This document shows positions 9,811-19,655 of a DNA stretch of 64,000 nt, one piece after another. Origin of the DNA: Melastoma dodecandrum (Eukaryota > Streptophyta > Magnoliopsida > Myrtales > Melastomataceae); NCBI GenBank assembly GCA_029817715.1, contig JARUPY010000097.1, positions 124,001-188,000 of the forward strand, in the 5' to 3' direction. The notes beneath the pieces were generated by a model. The model searched no databases. It was not told where the DNA came from and saw only the letters and a program-made list of their open reading frames with translations. How positions within the stretch are numbered: position 1 is the first letter of the stretch; the number at the start of each line of letters is the position of its first letter. Made by a program: the position numbers and the translations under genes.

Positions 9811-12776
9811 ATGATGAAGTTCTCTGTGATGTCGTGCCAATGGATGCTGGCCATATTCTTCTTGGTCGACCTTGGCTTTATGATCATGATATGGATCACC
9901 GTACGAAGCCAAATACGTATTCTTTTTATAAGGAGGGTAAGAAGTACACTTTGCATCCTCTCAAGGAAGAAGCTAGTAAGTTAACTCCGAGTTCAAGCAA
10001 GGTTAGTGGGTTTCTTTGTGCTGAGAAATTTGAAGCTGAGAGTCAGGACACTGGAGTTATGTATGCTTTACTCGGAAGAATAATGGATCATAAGCAAGCT
10101 GTTGATCTACCACAGTTTCCACCCCCAATTGAAGAAATCTTAACGGAATACTCTGAGCTGGTGAGTAAAGAGTTACCGCAGGGTCTGCCGCCTTTAAGAA
10201 ATATTCAGCATGTTATAGATCTGGTTCCCGGTGCACCTTTACCCAATTTGGCAGCCTATCGCATGCCCCCAAAACAGCGAGCCGAAATGCAAAAACAGGT
10301 GGAGGAACTCATATCGAAGGGACTGGTGCGCGAGAGTAAAAGTCCATGTGCATGTCCAGCTTTACTTACGCCAAAGAAAGATGGTTCTTGGAGGATGTGC
10401 GTGGATAGTCGTGCAATAAACAAAATAACCGTCAAGTATCGTTTTCCAATTCCACGTTTGGATGACATGCTTGATCAGTTGGTTGGCGCGAAGGTATTTT
10501 CCAAAATTGATTTAAGAAGCGGCTATCATCAGATAAGGTTAAGGGCTGGTGATGAATGGAAAGCAACATTCAAGACACCAGATGGACTCTATGAGTGGAT
10601 GGTGATGCCTTTCGGGTTGTCTAATGCACCTAGCACGTTTATGCGTGTCATGACAGATGTACTCAAGCCTTTTTTGAAGACATTTGTCGTCGTTTACTTT
10701 GATGACATCCTGATTTACAACAAGACAGAAGAAGATCATTTGATTCACTTGCGCCATGTGCTGGATGTTCTTTCTCAGGAGAAGCTTTACATCAATTTAA
10801 AGAAGTGTTCGTTTATGGAACGTGAAGTCCTTTTTCTCGGGTACATTATCTCTGATAAAGGTTTGGCTCCTGATCCGGAAAAGGTGCGTGCAATAATAGA
10901 GTGGCCAGCACCTATGTCTATTAAAGAAGTTCGGAGTTTTCATGGGCTAGCATCTTTTTGTAGGAGGTTTATCAAGAACTTTAGTTCTGTCATGAGCCCA
11001 TTAACAGAATCTTTGAAGAAGGAAAATTTTGAGTGGACATCATCAGCAGCCAAAGCTTTTGAACATGTGAAGTCCTTGATGAGCAGCGCTCCGATTCTTG
11101 CATTGCCTGATTTTGACAAACTCTTTGTTTTAGAGTGCGATGCATCTAAGAAAGGTATAGGAGCTGTCCTTACTCAAGACGGGAAGCCAGTTGAGTTCTT
11201 CAGTGAGAAGCTATCTGATGCAAAACAGCGCTATTCAACTTATGATTTAGAGTTTTATGCTTTAGTACGTTCCATTCAACACTGGCAGCATTATTTGGCT
11301 TATCGTGAGTTCGTTGTATACTCCGATCATCAGGCATTACGTTATCTAAACTCCCAGAAGAAATTGAGCGGGAAGTATGTCAAGTGGAGTTCATTCTTAA
11401 ATGAATTTAATTTCACCATGAAGTATAAGTCGGGACAGTTGAATACGGTAGCCGATGCCTTGAGTCGTCGATCCTTTGTTATAACAATCATGAGTGCTCA
11501 GACTCTTGGTTTTGAGGAGCTCAAGAACCAATATCAGACTGACGACTTTTTCGGTTCCATAGTCACAAAGTTGCAGGGAGGTTCAGATAGAGAGTTGTTA
11601 CCTTATACGTTGCATGAAGGTTATTTGTTCAAGGGCAACCAACTTTGCATCCCCAATTGTTCTTTGCGTGAGCAAGTCATTCGGGAGCTACATGGTAGTG
11701 GGCTTGGAGGACACTTTGGCAGGGATAAGACTATGGCAATGGTGGCTGAACGATATTTCTGGCCGAAGATGTATCGTGATGTGGGCAATATTATTCAAAG
11801 ATGTGTTGTTTGTCAGCTTGGCAAGGGGACATCGCAAAACACGGGACTATATACACCGCTGCCCATTCCTGAAGCTCCGTGGGTTCACCTAAGTATGGAT
11901 TTTGTCTTAGGACTGCCAAAGACAGCGAAGGGATATGACTTAATTTTCGTTGTGGTAGACCGTTTTTCGAAGATGGTTCATTTTATACCCTGCTCAAAGA
12001 CAAGTGATGCAACTCACATTTCTGATTTATTTTTCAAAGAAGTTGTGAGATTGCATGGCATACCGACGTCTATTGTTTCTGATCGTGACGTTAGATTTAT
12101 GAGTCACTTTTGGAGGACATTGTGGAGGAAGTTCGGCACAGAGTTAAAATATTCCAGCACTTGTCATCCTCAAACAGATGGACAGACTGAGGTTGTGAAC
12201 AGGAGTTTGGGTAACTTGTTAAGATGTCTTGTTGGGAGTAATGTGAAGAGTTGGGATTTTGTGATTCCTCAAGCTGAGTTTGCTTACAACAACTCAGTAA
12301 ATAGAAGCACAAAGAAAACTCCTTTTGAAGCTGCCTATGGATTGCGACCTCAGCATGTTGTCGACATAGTTCCACTTCCTGAGGATGTTCGAGTAAGTGA
12401 CGATGGTGAAGCTTTTGCTGAGCATGTACGACAAATTCACGAAGATGTTCGAAGTGCTTTGAAGGCAAGTAACGAGGCCTATGCTACAGCAGCTAATGAG
12501 CATCGCCGAGTGAAAGATTTTAATACTGGAGATCTGGTCATGGTGCACTTGAAAAAAGAGAGATTTCCGAAGGGGACTTACCACAAGCTGAAAGCAAGGA
12601 AATTCGGACCTTGTAAGGTGTTGAAGAAGATAAGTTCGAATGCTTACGTGATAGAACTACCTCCTGAGCTACAGATCAGTCCGGTCTTTAATGTCTCAGA
12701 TTTGTATGAGTTTGTGGGAGCTGATGAGGGTTATGTTGTCCAAGAGCAGATCAAAGGCCAAAAAGGATGTTATTAA
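9807..12776 (+). CDS. Ty3 Pol: protease end, reverse transcriptase, RNase H, integrase
   Basis: 989 residues overlapping the gag stop by 4 bp in another frame. The start is the protease end (LLGRPW). Reverse transcriptase follows at about residues 150-330, with VDSRAINK, FSKIDLRSGYHQI, MPFGLSNAPSTF and the active-site YFDDILIY. RNase H covers about 430-545 (LECDASKKGIGAVL, DLEFYALV, VADALSRR). Integrase covers about 600-860, with the HHCC zinc finger (HGSGLGGHFGRD ... CVVCQLGK) and the DDE residues in MDFVLGLP, SDRDVRF and DGQTEVVNRS. The frame stops at 12774-12776, just before the chromodomain-like tail, which continues in the next frame. The first Met is only the frame opening, not a known translation start. 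Confidence 0.95.
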   Translation: MNDEVLCDVVPMDAGHILLGRPWLYDHDMDHRTKPNTYSFYKEGKKYTLHPLKEEASKLTPSSSKVSGFLCAEKFEAESQDTGVMYALLGRIMDHKQAVDLPQFPPPIEEILTEYSELVSKELPQGLPPLRNIQHVIDLVPGAPLPNLAAYRMPPKQRAEMQKQVEELISKGLVRESKSPCACPALLTPKKDGSWRMCVDSRAINKITVKYRFPIPRLDDMLDQLVGAKVFSKIDLRSGYHQIRLRAGDEWKATFKTPDGLYEWMVMPFGLSNAPSTFMRVMTDVLKPFLKTFVVVYFDDILIYNKTEEDHLIHLRHVLDVLSQEKLYINLKKCSFMEREVLFLGYIISDKGLAPDPEKVRAIIEWPAPMSIKEVRSFHGLASFCRRFIKNFSSVMSPLTESLKKENFEWTSSAAKAFEHVKSLMSSAPILALPDFDKLFVLECDASKKGIGAVLTQDGKPVEFFSEKLSDAKQRYSTYDLEFYALVRSIQHWQHYLAYREFVVYSDHQALRYLNSQKKLSGKYVKWSSFLNEFNFTMKYKSGQLNTVADALSRRSFVITIMSAQTLGFEELKNQYQTDDFFGSIVTKLQGGSDRELLPYTLHEGYLFKGNQLCIPNCSLREQVIRELHGSGLGGHFGRDKTMAMVAERYFWPKMYRDVGNIIQRCVVCQLGKGTSQNTGLYTPLPIPEAPWVHLSMDFVLGLPKTAKGYDLIFVVVDRFSKMVHFIPCSKTSDATHISDLFFKEVVRLHGIPTSIVSDRDVRFMSHFWRTLWRKFGTELKYSSTCHPQTDGQTEVVNRSLGNLLRCLVGSNVKSWDFVIPQAEFAYNNSVNRSTKKTPFEAAYGLRPQHVVDIVPLPEDVRVSDDGEAFAEHVRQIHEDVRSALKASNEAYATAANEHRRVKDFNTGDLVMVHLKKERFPKGTYHKLKARKFGPCKVLKKISSNAYVIELPPELQISPVFNVSDLYEFVGADEGYVVQEQIKGQKGCY

Positions 12777-12978
12777 AGATGTTCTGAATGTGAAGGAGGC
12801 TAAGTCAAGGAGAGGGAATCAATATAGGAGATTCTTGGTGAAATGGTTGGGAAAGCCAGCGACGGAGAGTACCTGGATAGCAGAAGAAGAGTTGAAGAAG
12901 ATTGATCCTGAGATTTATGCGGAGGTCGTCGAAGTTTTCGCGCCGGAGCTGCGAACTTTTCCAACCCGAGGAGATTGA
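12771..12978 (+). pseudogene. Ty3 integrase C-terminal chromodomain-like tail, frameshifted
   Basis: Downstream of the Pol stop another frame encodes NQYRRFLVKWLGKPATEST, then WIAEEELKKIDPEI, and stops at the edge of the right LTR. The VKWLG...STW pattern is that of chromodomains carried by chromovirus integrases, which direct insertion to chromatin. A one-base shift near 12770 separates it from Pol. Confidence 0.8.
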
Positions 12979-13248
12979 TTCAGGAGCATAATAATAATAA
13001 TAATAATAATAATAATAGATTTTAAATAATAAGGGATATTTTAGGAATATCGCGTTATATTTCTTTTTTTAGTATAAATAAGGCCTTAGGGTTTCTAAGA
13101 AGGACAATTGTTATTTTACCTATTATCTGATTTTAAGAATTTCTTGAGGTTTCTACAAACCCTAGAATTTTCTATCGTTCCCTTCATCCTATTCGTTTTC
13201 TCCCTATTCTTCTGTGATTTATCCTATTTCCGCTACGCTACTCCATCA
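12976..13248 (+). repeat. Ty3 right LTR, 273 bp
   Basis: Starts TGATTCAGGAG and ends CTCCATCA. It is nearly identical to the left LTR, with a longer taa run. It is preceded by the purine-rich cgaggaga, a likely polypurine tract, and followed by TACTC, the second copy of the target duplication. Confidence 0.95.
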
Positions 13249-14105
13249 TACTCGGTATCATCTTATGATAACAGTGGTGTTAGATATGTCCTAGTACCGA
13301 TTGAAGGAGATTATGATGTTAAAATGCTCGTTGGCTTTGCAATTACAAAACCCAATAATATTCAAGAATTATATGTTTTCCGGAAAGTAATGAGCAAATT
13401 GAGGTGTCACAAGGTTAGCATGTTGTTGAGTAGAGTTGGTTGTCAAGCAGTTCAATCAAGACCTAAGTCCATAGTTGCTGGAACTGTCGTACAGTTGGGG
13501 GCTTATAACTCAATCGGTTGAATTTGAGTGTATATGTGAAGTAGATGCGGGGACTAGTGGTAATATTCCTCGTGATGAGGAAGGCGAAATAGAATCGTTA
13601 ATGCATTCTGATGAGGAAGGAACAGATGAGGAGATGTTTAATAATATAGATTCACATGCAGAAGCATATGAAGCTGGTTTTGACTGAAATGATGATAGTG
13701 AGGAAGATGAAAGTGGAGAAGGGTGTAATCGGCGGTGGAGCGGTCATTGTCATTTTATATTGAGAAAAATTTCGTTGGCAATATAACATTTGATGAATAT
13801 GAGAAAGATGCATTGGCGAATGGTTAGATGATGTGAATGAATTTCACAGAGGAATGCGATTTAAGAATAAAATTAATCTCAAACACGTAGTCAACATTTT
13901 TCATATTAAAAAAACCATTACAACTATGAAATTGTTGAATATTAGAAGAGAATGTGGCGTGTTTATTGCGTTGATTACGGTGAAGGTTGCAAGTGGAGAT
14001 TGCGTGCAATTCAGCGGGCTTGTGATGAAGAATTTGAGGTGACAATTGTTGAGTCTCCTCACACTTGTCTAAATGTAGTCCTTAGTCGTGATCATATCCG
14101 TTAGA
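13249..14105 (+). pseudogene. MULE (MuDR-type) transposase, continuation, DNA-binding region decayed
   Basis: Continues the frame from 8099 (SVSSYDNSG, VLVPIEGDYDVKML, AITKPNNIQELYVF), then an acidic stretch rich in DEEG (13570-13690). The MuDR-type DNA-binding domain follows: FHRGMRFKNKINLKHVV and, after a frameshift and one stop, YGEGCKWRLRAIQRACDEEF and ESPHTC. The C/W/R-rich block ending in H-T-C is typical of the N-terminal MULE domain. The catalytic DDE core is absent; after 14105 there is unrelated sequence and then the PMD gene. Confidence 0.75.
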
Positions 14106-14216
14106 CATAATATACGACGTTGTCCGCAAAAATAATGTCAAGTGTTAATGTAATGTTATGTAATGATTTAAAATTAAGTATGACATGTTGTTACTAATTA
14201 CTTTGCAATTGCAGGT

Positions 14217-16621
14217 AATGTTTCCAAATCCATCAATACACGAAGTCCTTCCTATATGGACAGGCTAGCCATCGTTCGACGGTTGTCTGGGAAAATGGGA
14301 ATTCGTTGGTAAGACTAATTACAATCTATAATTTACTTTTCTGTTGTGATAAATTATTGCCTAATATTTTCAACATCATATGCAGAACCATCGTCGAGTT
14401 GAGCATTCAGTTAAAATAATGCAAGTGAACCAACGAATGGAAGTTTACCTTTGTTAGACTGGATTTTATGGTGTTGTAAGACTACCATATATGCAGTTGG
14501 ATTATACGCTCATATCTGCTTTAGTTGAGAGGTGACGGTCAGAGACACGTGCATTTCATATGTCGAATGGGAGATGACAGTCACTCACGAAGATATTCAA
14601 ATTCAACTTGGGTTGCCAATTAATGGCGATGCTATTATAGGGCCTTCGACAGAGACGATTGATGAGTTATGCGGCGACTTGCTTGGTGTTGTTCCGACCA
14701 GTAGTAATGTTAAGGCTGGAAGAGTGAAGTTGAAATGGTTGGAGCAACAATATGATGAGTTGCCTGAGTGGGCAACGAATGAGCAAGTTCAACGACACAC
14801 TCGTGCATTGTTACTTCGTCTCATTGGAGGTATGTTGTTCACAGATAAGTCTGATAACTTAGTGAATATGATGTGGCTGCCATTTATTGCTGATTTCGAG
14901 CGCGTTGGGAGATATAGTTGGGGATCAGCATGTTTGATATGGTTGTATAGGAGCCTATGTCGGGGTTCACATAAGAACGCAATTTAGATTGTCGGTCCTC
15001 TGATTTTGCTTCAGATATGGGCTTGGGACAAATTCCTTCATATTTCACCACTTAGATGTAGGGCAAGATATGTGGCAGATATGCCTTTGGTTCATAGGTG
15101 GGCAGTGGAATTCGACGTGCGTAGTGTGCCAACACAAATCTTATTCGTGGATCGAGAAGCTTTAGACAGGCAAAGCCCAGATCAGGTAAATTCCTATTCT
15201 AACATAGCAATTACATATTATACAATTTAGATTAATTTCATTTCTAATTAAGTATCCGTTTTAGGTAATCTGGCATCCATATGCCTTAGTCCGTTCTAGA
15301 TTGCCTGATTATTACACTATTGGACATGAGTGTTGGCACGCTAGAGTTTCGGTTATTTGTTTTCATGTTGTGGAATGGTACTTTCCGAATAGAGTGATCC
15401 GTCAGTTCGGAAATCGTGAGATTATCTCCCGTAATTGTAAGATGGAAGAGAAGCTGTACATGATCGAGAAGCTTTAGACAGGCAGAGCCCAGATCAGGTA
15501 AATTCCTATTCTAACATAGCGATTACATATTATACAATTTAGATTAATTTCATTTCTAATTAAGTATCTGTTTTAGGTAATCTGGCATCCATATGCCTCA
15601 GTCTGTTCTAGATTGCCTGATTATTGCACTATTGGACATGAGTGTTGGCACGCTAGAGTTCTGGTTATTTGTTTTCATGTTGTGGAATGGTACTTTCCGG
15701 ATAGAGTGATCCGTTAGTTCGGAAATTGTGAGATATCTCCCGTAATTGTAAGATGGAAGAGAAGCTGTACATGATCGATTTGCAGGGAAAAATATGGGTA
15801 ATTGGGCTCATATCCATCGTGCATACGTGGGCTTTTTGAGATGCCCATTTGGAAAGTATCATCTCGTCACCGGATGAACCAGCAGATTCAGATTCGGAGG
15901 AGGATCATGACACTCGATACCATATGTGGTATTTTGGACACAACAAAAAACACATTTCTCACACATGCATTATGTTAGGTGCATTAGTGAGTTCAATTGC
16001 ATTTACTAGCTTCTTTGTTTATTTTCGTATGTAACATTGAGAGTTTTTTAGGGAAGAGTCCTCCGCGGTATCACTCTCTCGGCAAGGACGCGAAACAATG
16101 AAGAGTTCAGAAAAATACTGGATCTATCCCTCGAGGGCCAGCGTATGTTGACTCAATACGCACCATTGCGATTATATGGTCGTACAAGGGGAACGGATGA
16201 TCAACTGGTTGAGGGTGCAGAATCAAAGGACATTCCTCCCAATGTCGACCGAGACGAGGACATTCCTCCCAATGATATTCAAGAGGAGTATCTACCGCCG
16301 GAAGACATTCAACCGGAATAGATTATGCCCATCCACACTCATCCAGAAGAAGGCCGTGGCGGAGAGGAAGAGTACGTTCCAATGTCTATGATTGATTTTC
16401 ATACTCCTGATGTAGGTGCTTCATCGTCGCACGCCACTCCTCCCGCTCGGAAGAAGTCTCGTCCGGATCACGGGCCTCGGATGTTCACAGATGAAGATGA
16501 TCCTCCACTACAGTCACAACTTACGCAGCTCATTGCGGACCAACCACCGGCAATTGAGCCACAGCCCTATAGGTGGAGAAGGACAAAGGCTCGTGCTGGT
16601 AGAAATAGAAATGTCGCTTGA
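14217..16621 (+). pseudogene. Plant mobile domain (PMD, MAIN-like) protein, broken
   Basis: PMD proteins occur as host genes (MAIN/MAIL family) and inside MULE and Ty3 elements. Here the N-terminal part (NPSIHEVLP, near 14230) and the core (YTLISALVER, EMTVTHEDIQIQLGLPING, KLKWLEQQYDELP, ALLLRLIGGMLFTDKS, PFIADFERVGRYSWGSACL) are recognisable. They are followed by LLQIWAWDKF, RWAVEFDVR, the exon VIWHPYAL...WHARVSV and a charged tail ending KARAGRNRN. Stops occur near 14458, 14987, 15477 and 16320, and a frame change follows at 14535. The exon around 15150-15470 is duplicated in tandem. It lies in the same MULE as the transposase remnant, so it was probably carried by the element. Confidence 0.8.
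15151..15775 (+). repeat. 312-bp tandem duplication within the PMD gene
   Basis: The block starting atcgagaagctttagacagg at 15151 recurs at 15463, giving a unit of 312 bp containing an exon end, an intron and the next exon. The copies differ by few substitutions. The junction creates an in-frame stop (tttagaca) after the first exon copy. Confidence 0.9.
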
Positions 16622-16796
16622 CTCGTTTTCTGTAACGAATGAATTGTATTTGGACAAGTTGGGTGTTTGGACTGTTGTATTGACATGTTTGACAATTGCC
16701 ATTTCGCTTTGGATGGAATTATATACATACTAGAGCTGATAATGTGAATGTATAAGGAAAATGATAACTTTGGTTTAAGATTTTTTCAGTTACGTG

Positions 16797-17285
16797 GAAA
16801 GTCGCTCCTTCAAATAGGAAGTCTCTTCATGGGCAAAAGAAGTCGCTACTTGAAGTAGCGAGTTCTCAAATAACTCTAAAAACCATAAACCAAAATTTTA
16901 CTAAGTGTTGGTTTATGATTTTGACTTATGTTAGAAATCGTTAGTTCAAGTAGTGAGTTTGGTTTATGGTTTTGGCTTCTGTTAAAACTCGCTATTTCAA
17001 GTAGCGATTTCTAACATAAGCTAAAATCGTAAACCAACATTTAGTGAAATTTTTGAGATGGGTCGGTCCTCTGCTGGAACTCGCTACTTGAAGGAGTGGG
17101 CTTTTTGGATGAAGGAACTCGCTACTTGAAATAGCGAGTTTGATATCCTTCTGTTGAAACTCGGTACTCCGCATTAACTCGCTATTTGAAGTAGCGAGTT
17201 CGTTATGGGTTTAAGAAAGTCGCTACTTGAAGTAGCGATTTCTTTCGTAAACTCGCTACTTCAAGAAGCGGTTCATGAGCGGTAT
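16797..17285. repeat. Right subterminal array of the palindromic 21-nt unit
   Basis: About nine copies, near 16798, 16841, 16935, 16985, 17076, 17117, 17175, 17216 and 17250, mirror the left array. Together with the conserved outer block they form the right inverted end of the large MULE. Confidence 0.85.
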
Positions 17286-17479
17286 TACCTTAAATTTGAA
17301 ACTTGTTACCGTTTTCGATAAAAAATTTTTTGTACTTACAGTACGGAGGAACAAACTTCTACGTTTCTCCCGTCCACCGAACAACCCGCAAACGGACGGA
17401 CTCGTCCACTGCCGTCAGATCAACGAAAATAGTGTCATTTTACTATTTTTAAGAAAAAACATTAAACATAATTAATTTT

Positions 17480-18345
17480 AGGCAAAATATACGAATATGT
17501 CCCTAACTATTGGCGAACTTTCTTTTTCATCAACATCTTTTTTTCATATACAAAAATATCACTAACTATGTTATTAACCTTTTTTATGGCCAATCTTAGA
17601 CGACGTTAGGCAAATTGTCGACGTGGACATAACGGAGGTCCTACGTGGAAAAGACCGAAAACATTCCATGTGGAAAAAGAGCAGATGTGGAGAGGGGTCC
17701 AGACGTCGCCTCAGGAACCATAATCAAAGAACAAAACTTAGCAGGGTCCTTGTAATTCCATTCCTGCCCTTTATCCCCACCATAAATAGTTGCCATCACC
17801 TCGTCGGCCGAAAATTCTCATCTTCAGTACCGAAGACAAAATCCGGAGGGCACAGAAGAAACTCCACGTTATAGATAACATTCCCCGCAAATCCTCCCCA
17901 AGACCCACTTTCCAATCAAACCCCTTTCAAAAAAAAGCGAAAGATCGAAACTTTCGAACTGGGGTAGGGGCCCGAACTAACACTTGATGTAGTCGAGGCA
18001 GTAAGGGACACAGAGGGTGAAGCGGTCGAAGATCGCCAGGTAGTTCTTGCTTCCGGACCAAGCCTGCTCCATCTGATTGGGAACCATAATTCTGCCTCCA
18101 ATTATGGTTCTGGTTCCAAAATATTTTTTTGATTTTTTATTACGTCCGGACCCTCTCAACGTCCGCTATTTTCACGTAGGACGTCTCCGTTCTTTCATTA
18201 TGTTCACGTCAATAATTTGCCGAACGTTGTTTAAAATTGATCATGGAAAAAATTAATAACATAATCAGTAATATTTTTATATATAAAAAAAAATTCACGT
18301 AAAAAAAAAGTTGATCCATATCTAGGAGATATATACGGGTAAATG
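17480..18345. mobile_element. Foldback MITE-like element, about 0.85 kb
   Basis: The left arm (about 17500-17690: catatacaaaaatatc, actatgttattaa, gacgacgttaggcaaattgt, gacgtggacataacggaggt, cctacgtgg) is matched in inverted orientation by 18130-18320 with about 70-75 percent identity by eye. A related single arm is seen near 45960-46080. No target duplication identified and no coding capacity. It lies immediately upstream of the uL11m gene and may contribute to its promoter region. Confidence 0.6.
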
Positions 18346-18408
18346 ACTAATGAGTAATTACTAAATTTCAAAAACCCTCGGACCCTGATCAAAGCCGCCC
18401 CCCCGAAA

Positions 18409-18876
18409 ATGTCGACCCTAAAGGAGATCCTCACGCGCCGCCCCGTCGCCGCCACGATCCGCCTCACAGTACCCGCCGGCGCCGCCCGTCCTGCTCCTCC
18501 CGTTGGTCCTGCTCTTGGGCAGTACCGGCTTAACCTCATGGCCTTCTGCAAGGACTTCAACGCCCGTACTCAGAAGTACAAACCCGACACTCCCATGGCC
18601 GTCACAATAACCGCCTTCAAGGACAGCACCTTCGAGTTCACGGTTCGCTCCCCTAGCGTCACCTGGTACCTAAAGAAGGCAGCCGGCATTGATTCCGGCA
18701 GTGGCCGGCCGGGCCATGCCACTGCTGGCACCATCTCCCTCAAGCACGTGTACGAGATCGCAAAGATAAAGCAGGGGGATCCATGGTGCGGGTATATGCC
18801 CTTGGAGAGCATCTGCAAGTCGGTAATGGGGACCGCCAAGTCCATGGGAATCGAGGTGGTTAAGGACTTGGAGTAA
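18409..18876 (+). CDS. MRPL11: Mitochondrial large-subunit ribosomal protein uL11 (L11)
   Basis: 155 residues in a single exon. uL11 binds the GTPase-associated region of the large rRNA and forms the base of the stalk that recruits translation factors. The sequence shows the N-terminal L11 domain (RLTVPAGAARPAPPVGPALG, then FCKDFNARTQ), with the proline-rich PAPPVGPALGQ signature. The C-terminal rRNA-binding domain follows (KHVYEIAKIKQGD, and SVMGTAKSMGIEV near the end). The length suits the plant mitochondrial form without a long presequence. The ATG at 18409 is the first in frame and the upstream context is non-coding. The GC-rich coding sequence contrasts with the AT-rich flanks. No intron is needed. 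Confidence 0.93.
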   Translation: MSTLKEILTRRPVAATIRLTVPAGAARPAPPVGPALGQYRLNLMAFCKDFNARTQKYKPDTPMAVTITAFKDSTFEFTVRSPSVTWYLKKAAGIDSGSGRPGHATAGTISLKHVYEIAKIKQGDPWCGYMPLESICKSVMGTAKSMGIEVVKDLE

Positions 18877-19250
18877 GTTTGTGCAACTTATGTTGATTGT
18901 TCTTGTTTCCTACTGAGACACTCTAATCGGACAAACTTTAGGCAAAACAAGCATAAGAGGATCATGGTTAGGGGCATCATTTGATTCGCTACTTAAGATT
19001 TGATAGGTCAGTTCTGGGTCTCTTGGGTTAGAGTTAAGCTTTATCCTCTAGTTGGTGGACAAGGATCTGATACTCTTGATACTGAGATGCATGATATAGT
19101 TGAGCTGCCCTGTTTCAAAGCTTGATATTATTTATGCTGTAGCAAATGCCAAGGGTTTGAGGTCCTGTCCTATATGTGGATTGAGTTCAGATTCTTTATC
19201 TGGCCGCAATTTATCGAGGTTTGATGGATTTAGTGGGTTATGATGCAAAA
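18877..19250. other. uL11m 3' flank
   Basis: Likely 3' untranslated region and spacer; no ORF or recognised repeat. Confidence 0.4.
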
Positions 19251-19655
19251 TTTCTGTAGGGGTCGAGTTTCATGCCGCATAGTAGGCTGGGCTGCATAAT
19301 CGGGAGTGATCTTCGATAGAACGATAATATTGTGTTGTCAACAGCAGAATAACTCAAGAATTTAGAGATTGCACGAATCCGACAAACATAAAAGGCATGT
19401 ATTTGTTTAACTCAATACTTCTTACTGCGGTATAACACTAACGCATCCGAAACTAAGGAGCAACCAACACTCCCTCTGCCTGAAAAAACTAACCCCAGCA
19501 GCATGAGTAGCAGGAAAATGAACAGGAGAAGAACCTAAGTTAGGGGTCATAACTTCTTACAAGTCCCACTGCTACAAGAGGAACCAGAACAAATTCCCAA
19601 AATCCCAGATCGATAAAAAGTCTCCTTAACAAAACCCACGTCCCAAATCTCCATC
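19250..19655 (-). repeat. Duplicated copy of the SURP/CID gene start region
   Basis: This stretch matches 24385-24885 in the same orientation. Shared islands include gctgggctgcataatcg / gctgcgctgcataatcg, caacagcagaataa, ctctgcctgaaaaaactaac, gaagaacctaagttaggggt and ctaacaaaacccac. In the source copy it spans the first codons of the SURP/CID gene and its upstream region. Identity is high in blocks with indels between. The 3' end of the PPR relic lies within it, so the two are fused. Confidence 0.75.

Larger units (their letters stand above)
8100..13248 (+). mobile_element. Ty3/gypsy chromovirus, 5149 bp, complete with LTRs and 5-bp target duplication
   Basis: The LTRs (8100-8369 and 12976-13248) flank gag, protease, reverse transcriptase, RNase H, integrase and a chromodomain-like tail. 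The target duplication TACTC lies at 8095-8099 and 13249-13253. The short LTRs, about 5-kb size and chromodomain tail fit the Reina-like chromovirus group; that lineage call is an inference. Coding lesions at 9800 and 12770 suggest it is no longer autonomous. Confidence 0.95.
6371..17390. mobile_element. Large MULE-type element with palindromic inverted ends, carrying a PMD gene
   Basis: About 30-90 bp blocks at 6371-6480 and 17250-17370 are inverted copies of each other: both contain gtttgttcctccgtac, tcgaaaacgg and acaagtttcaaattta in the same order when one is reverse-complemented. Inside these come arrays of a 21-nt palindromic unit. The interior holds a MuDR-type transposase remnant followed by a PMD gene. 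The element is interrupted by a hAT MITE (7310-7856) and a Ty3 element (8100-13248). Exact ends and target duplication were not found, so the outer coordinates are approximate. Confidence 0.65.

Noticed and set aside
17370..17430. Possible hammerhead-ribozyme-like core (gacgagtccgtcc on the minus strand)
   Set aside because: The full conserved CUGANGA...GAAA core and three helices are not present.
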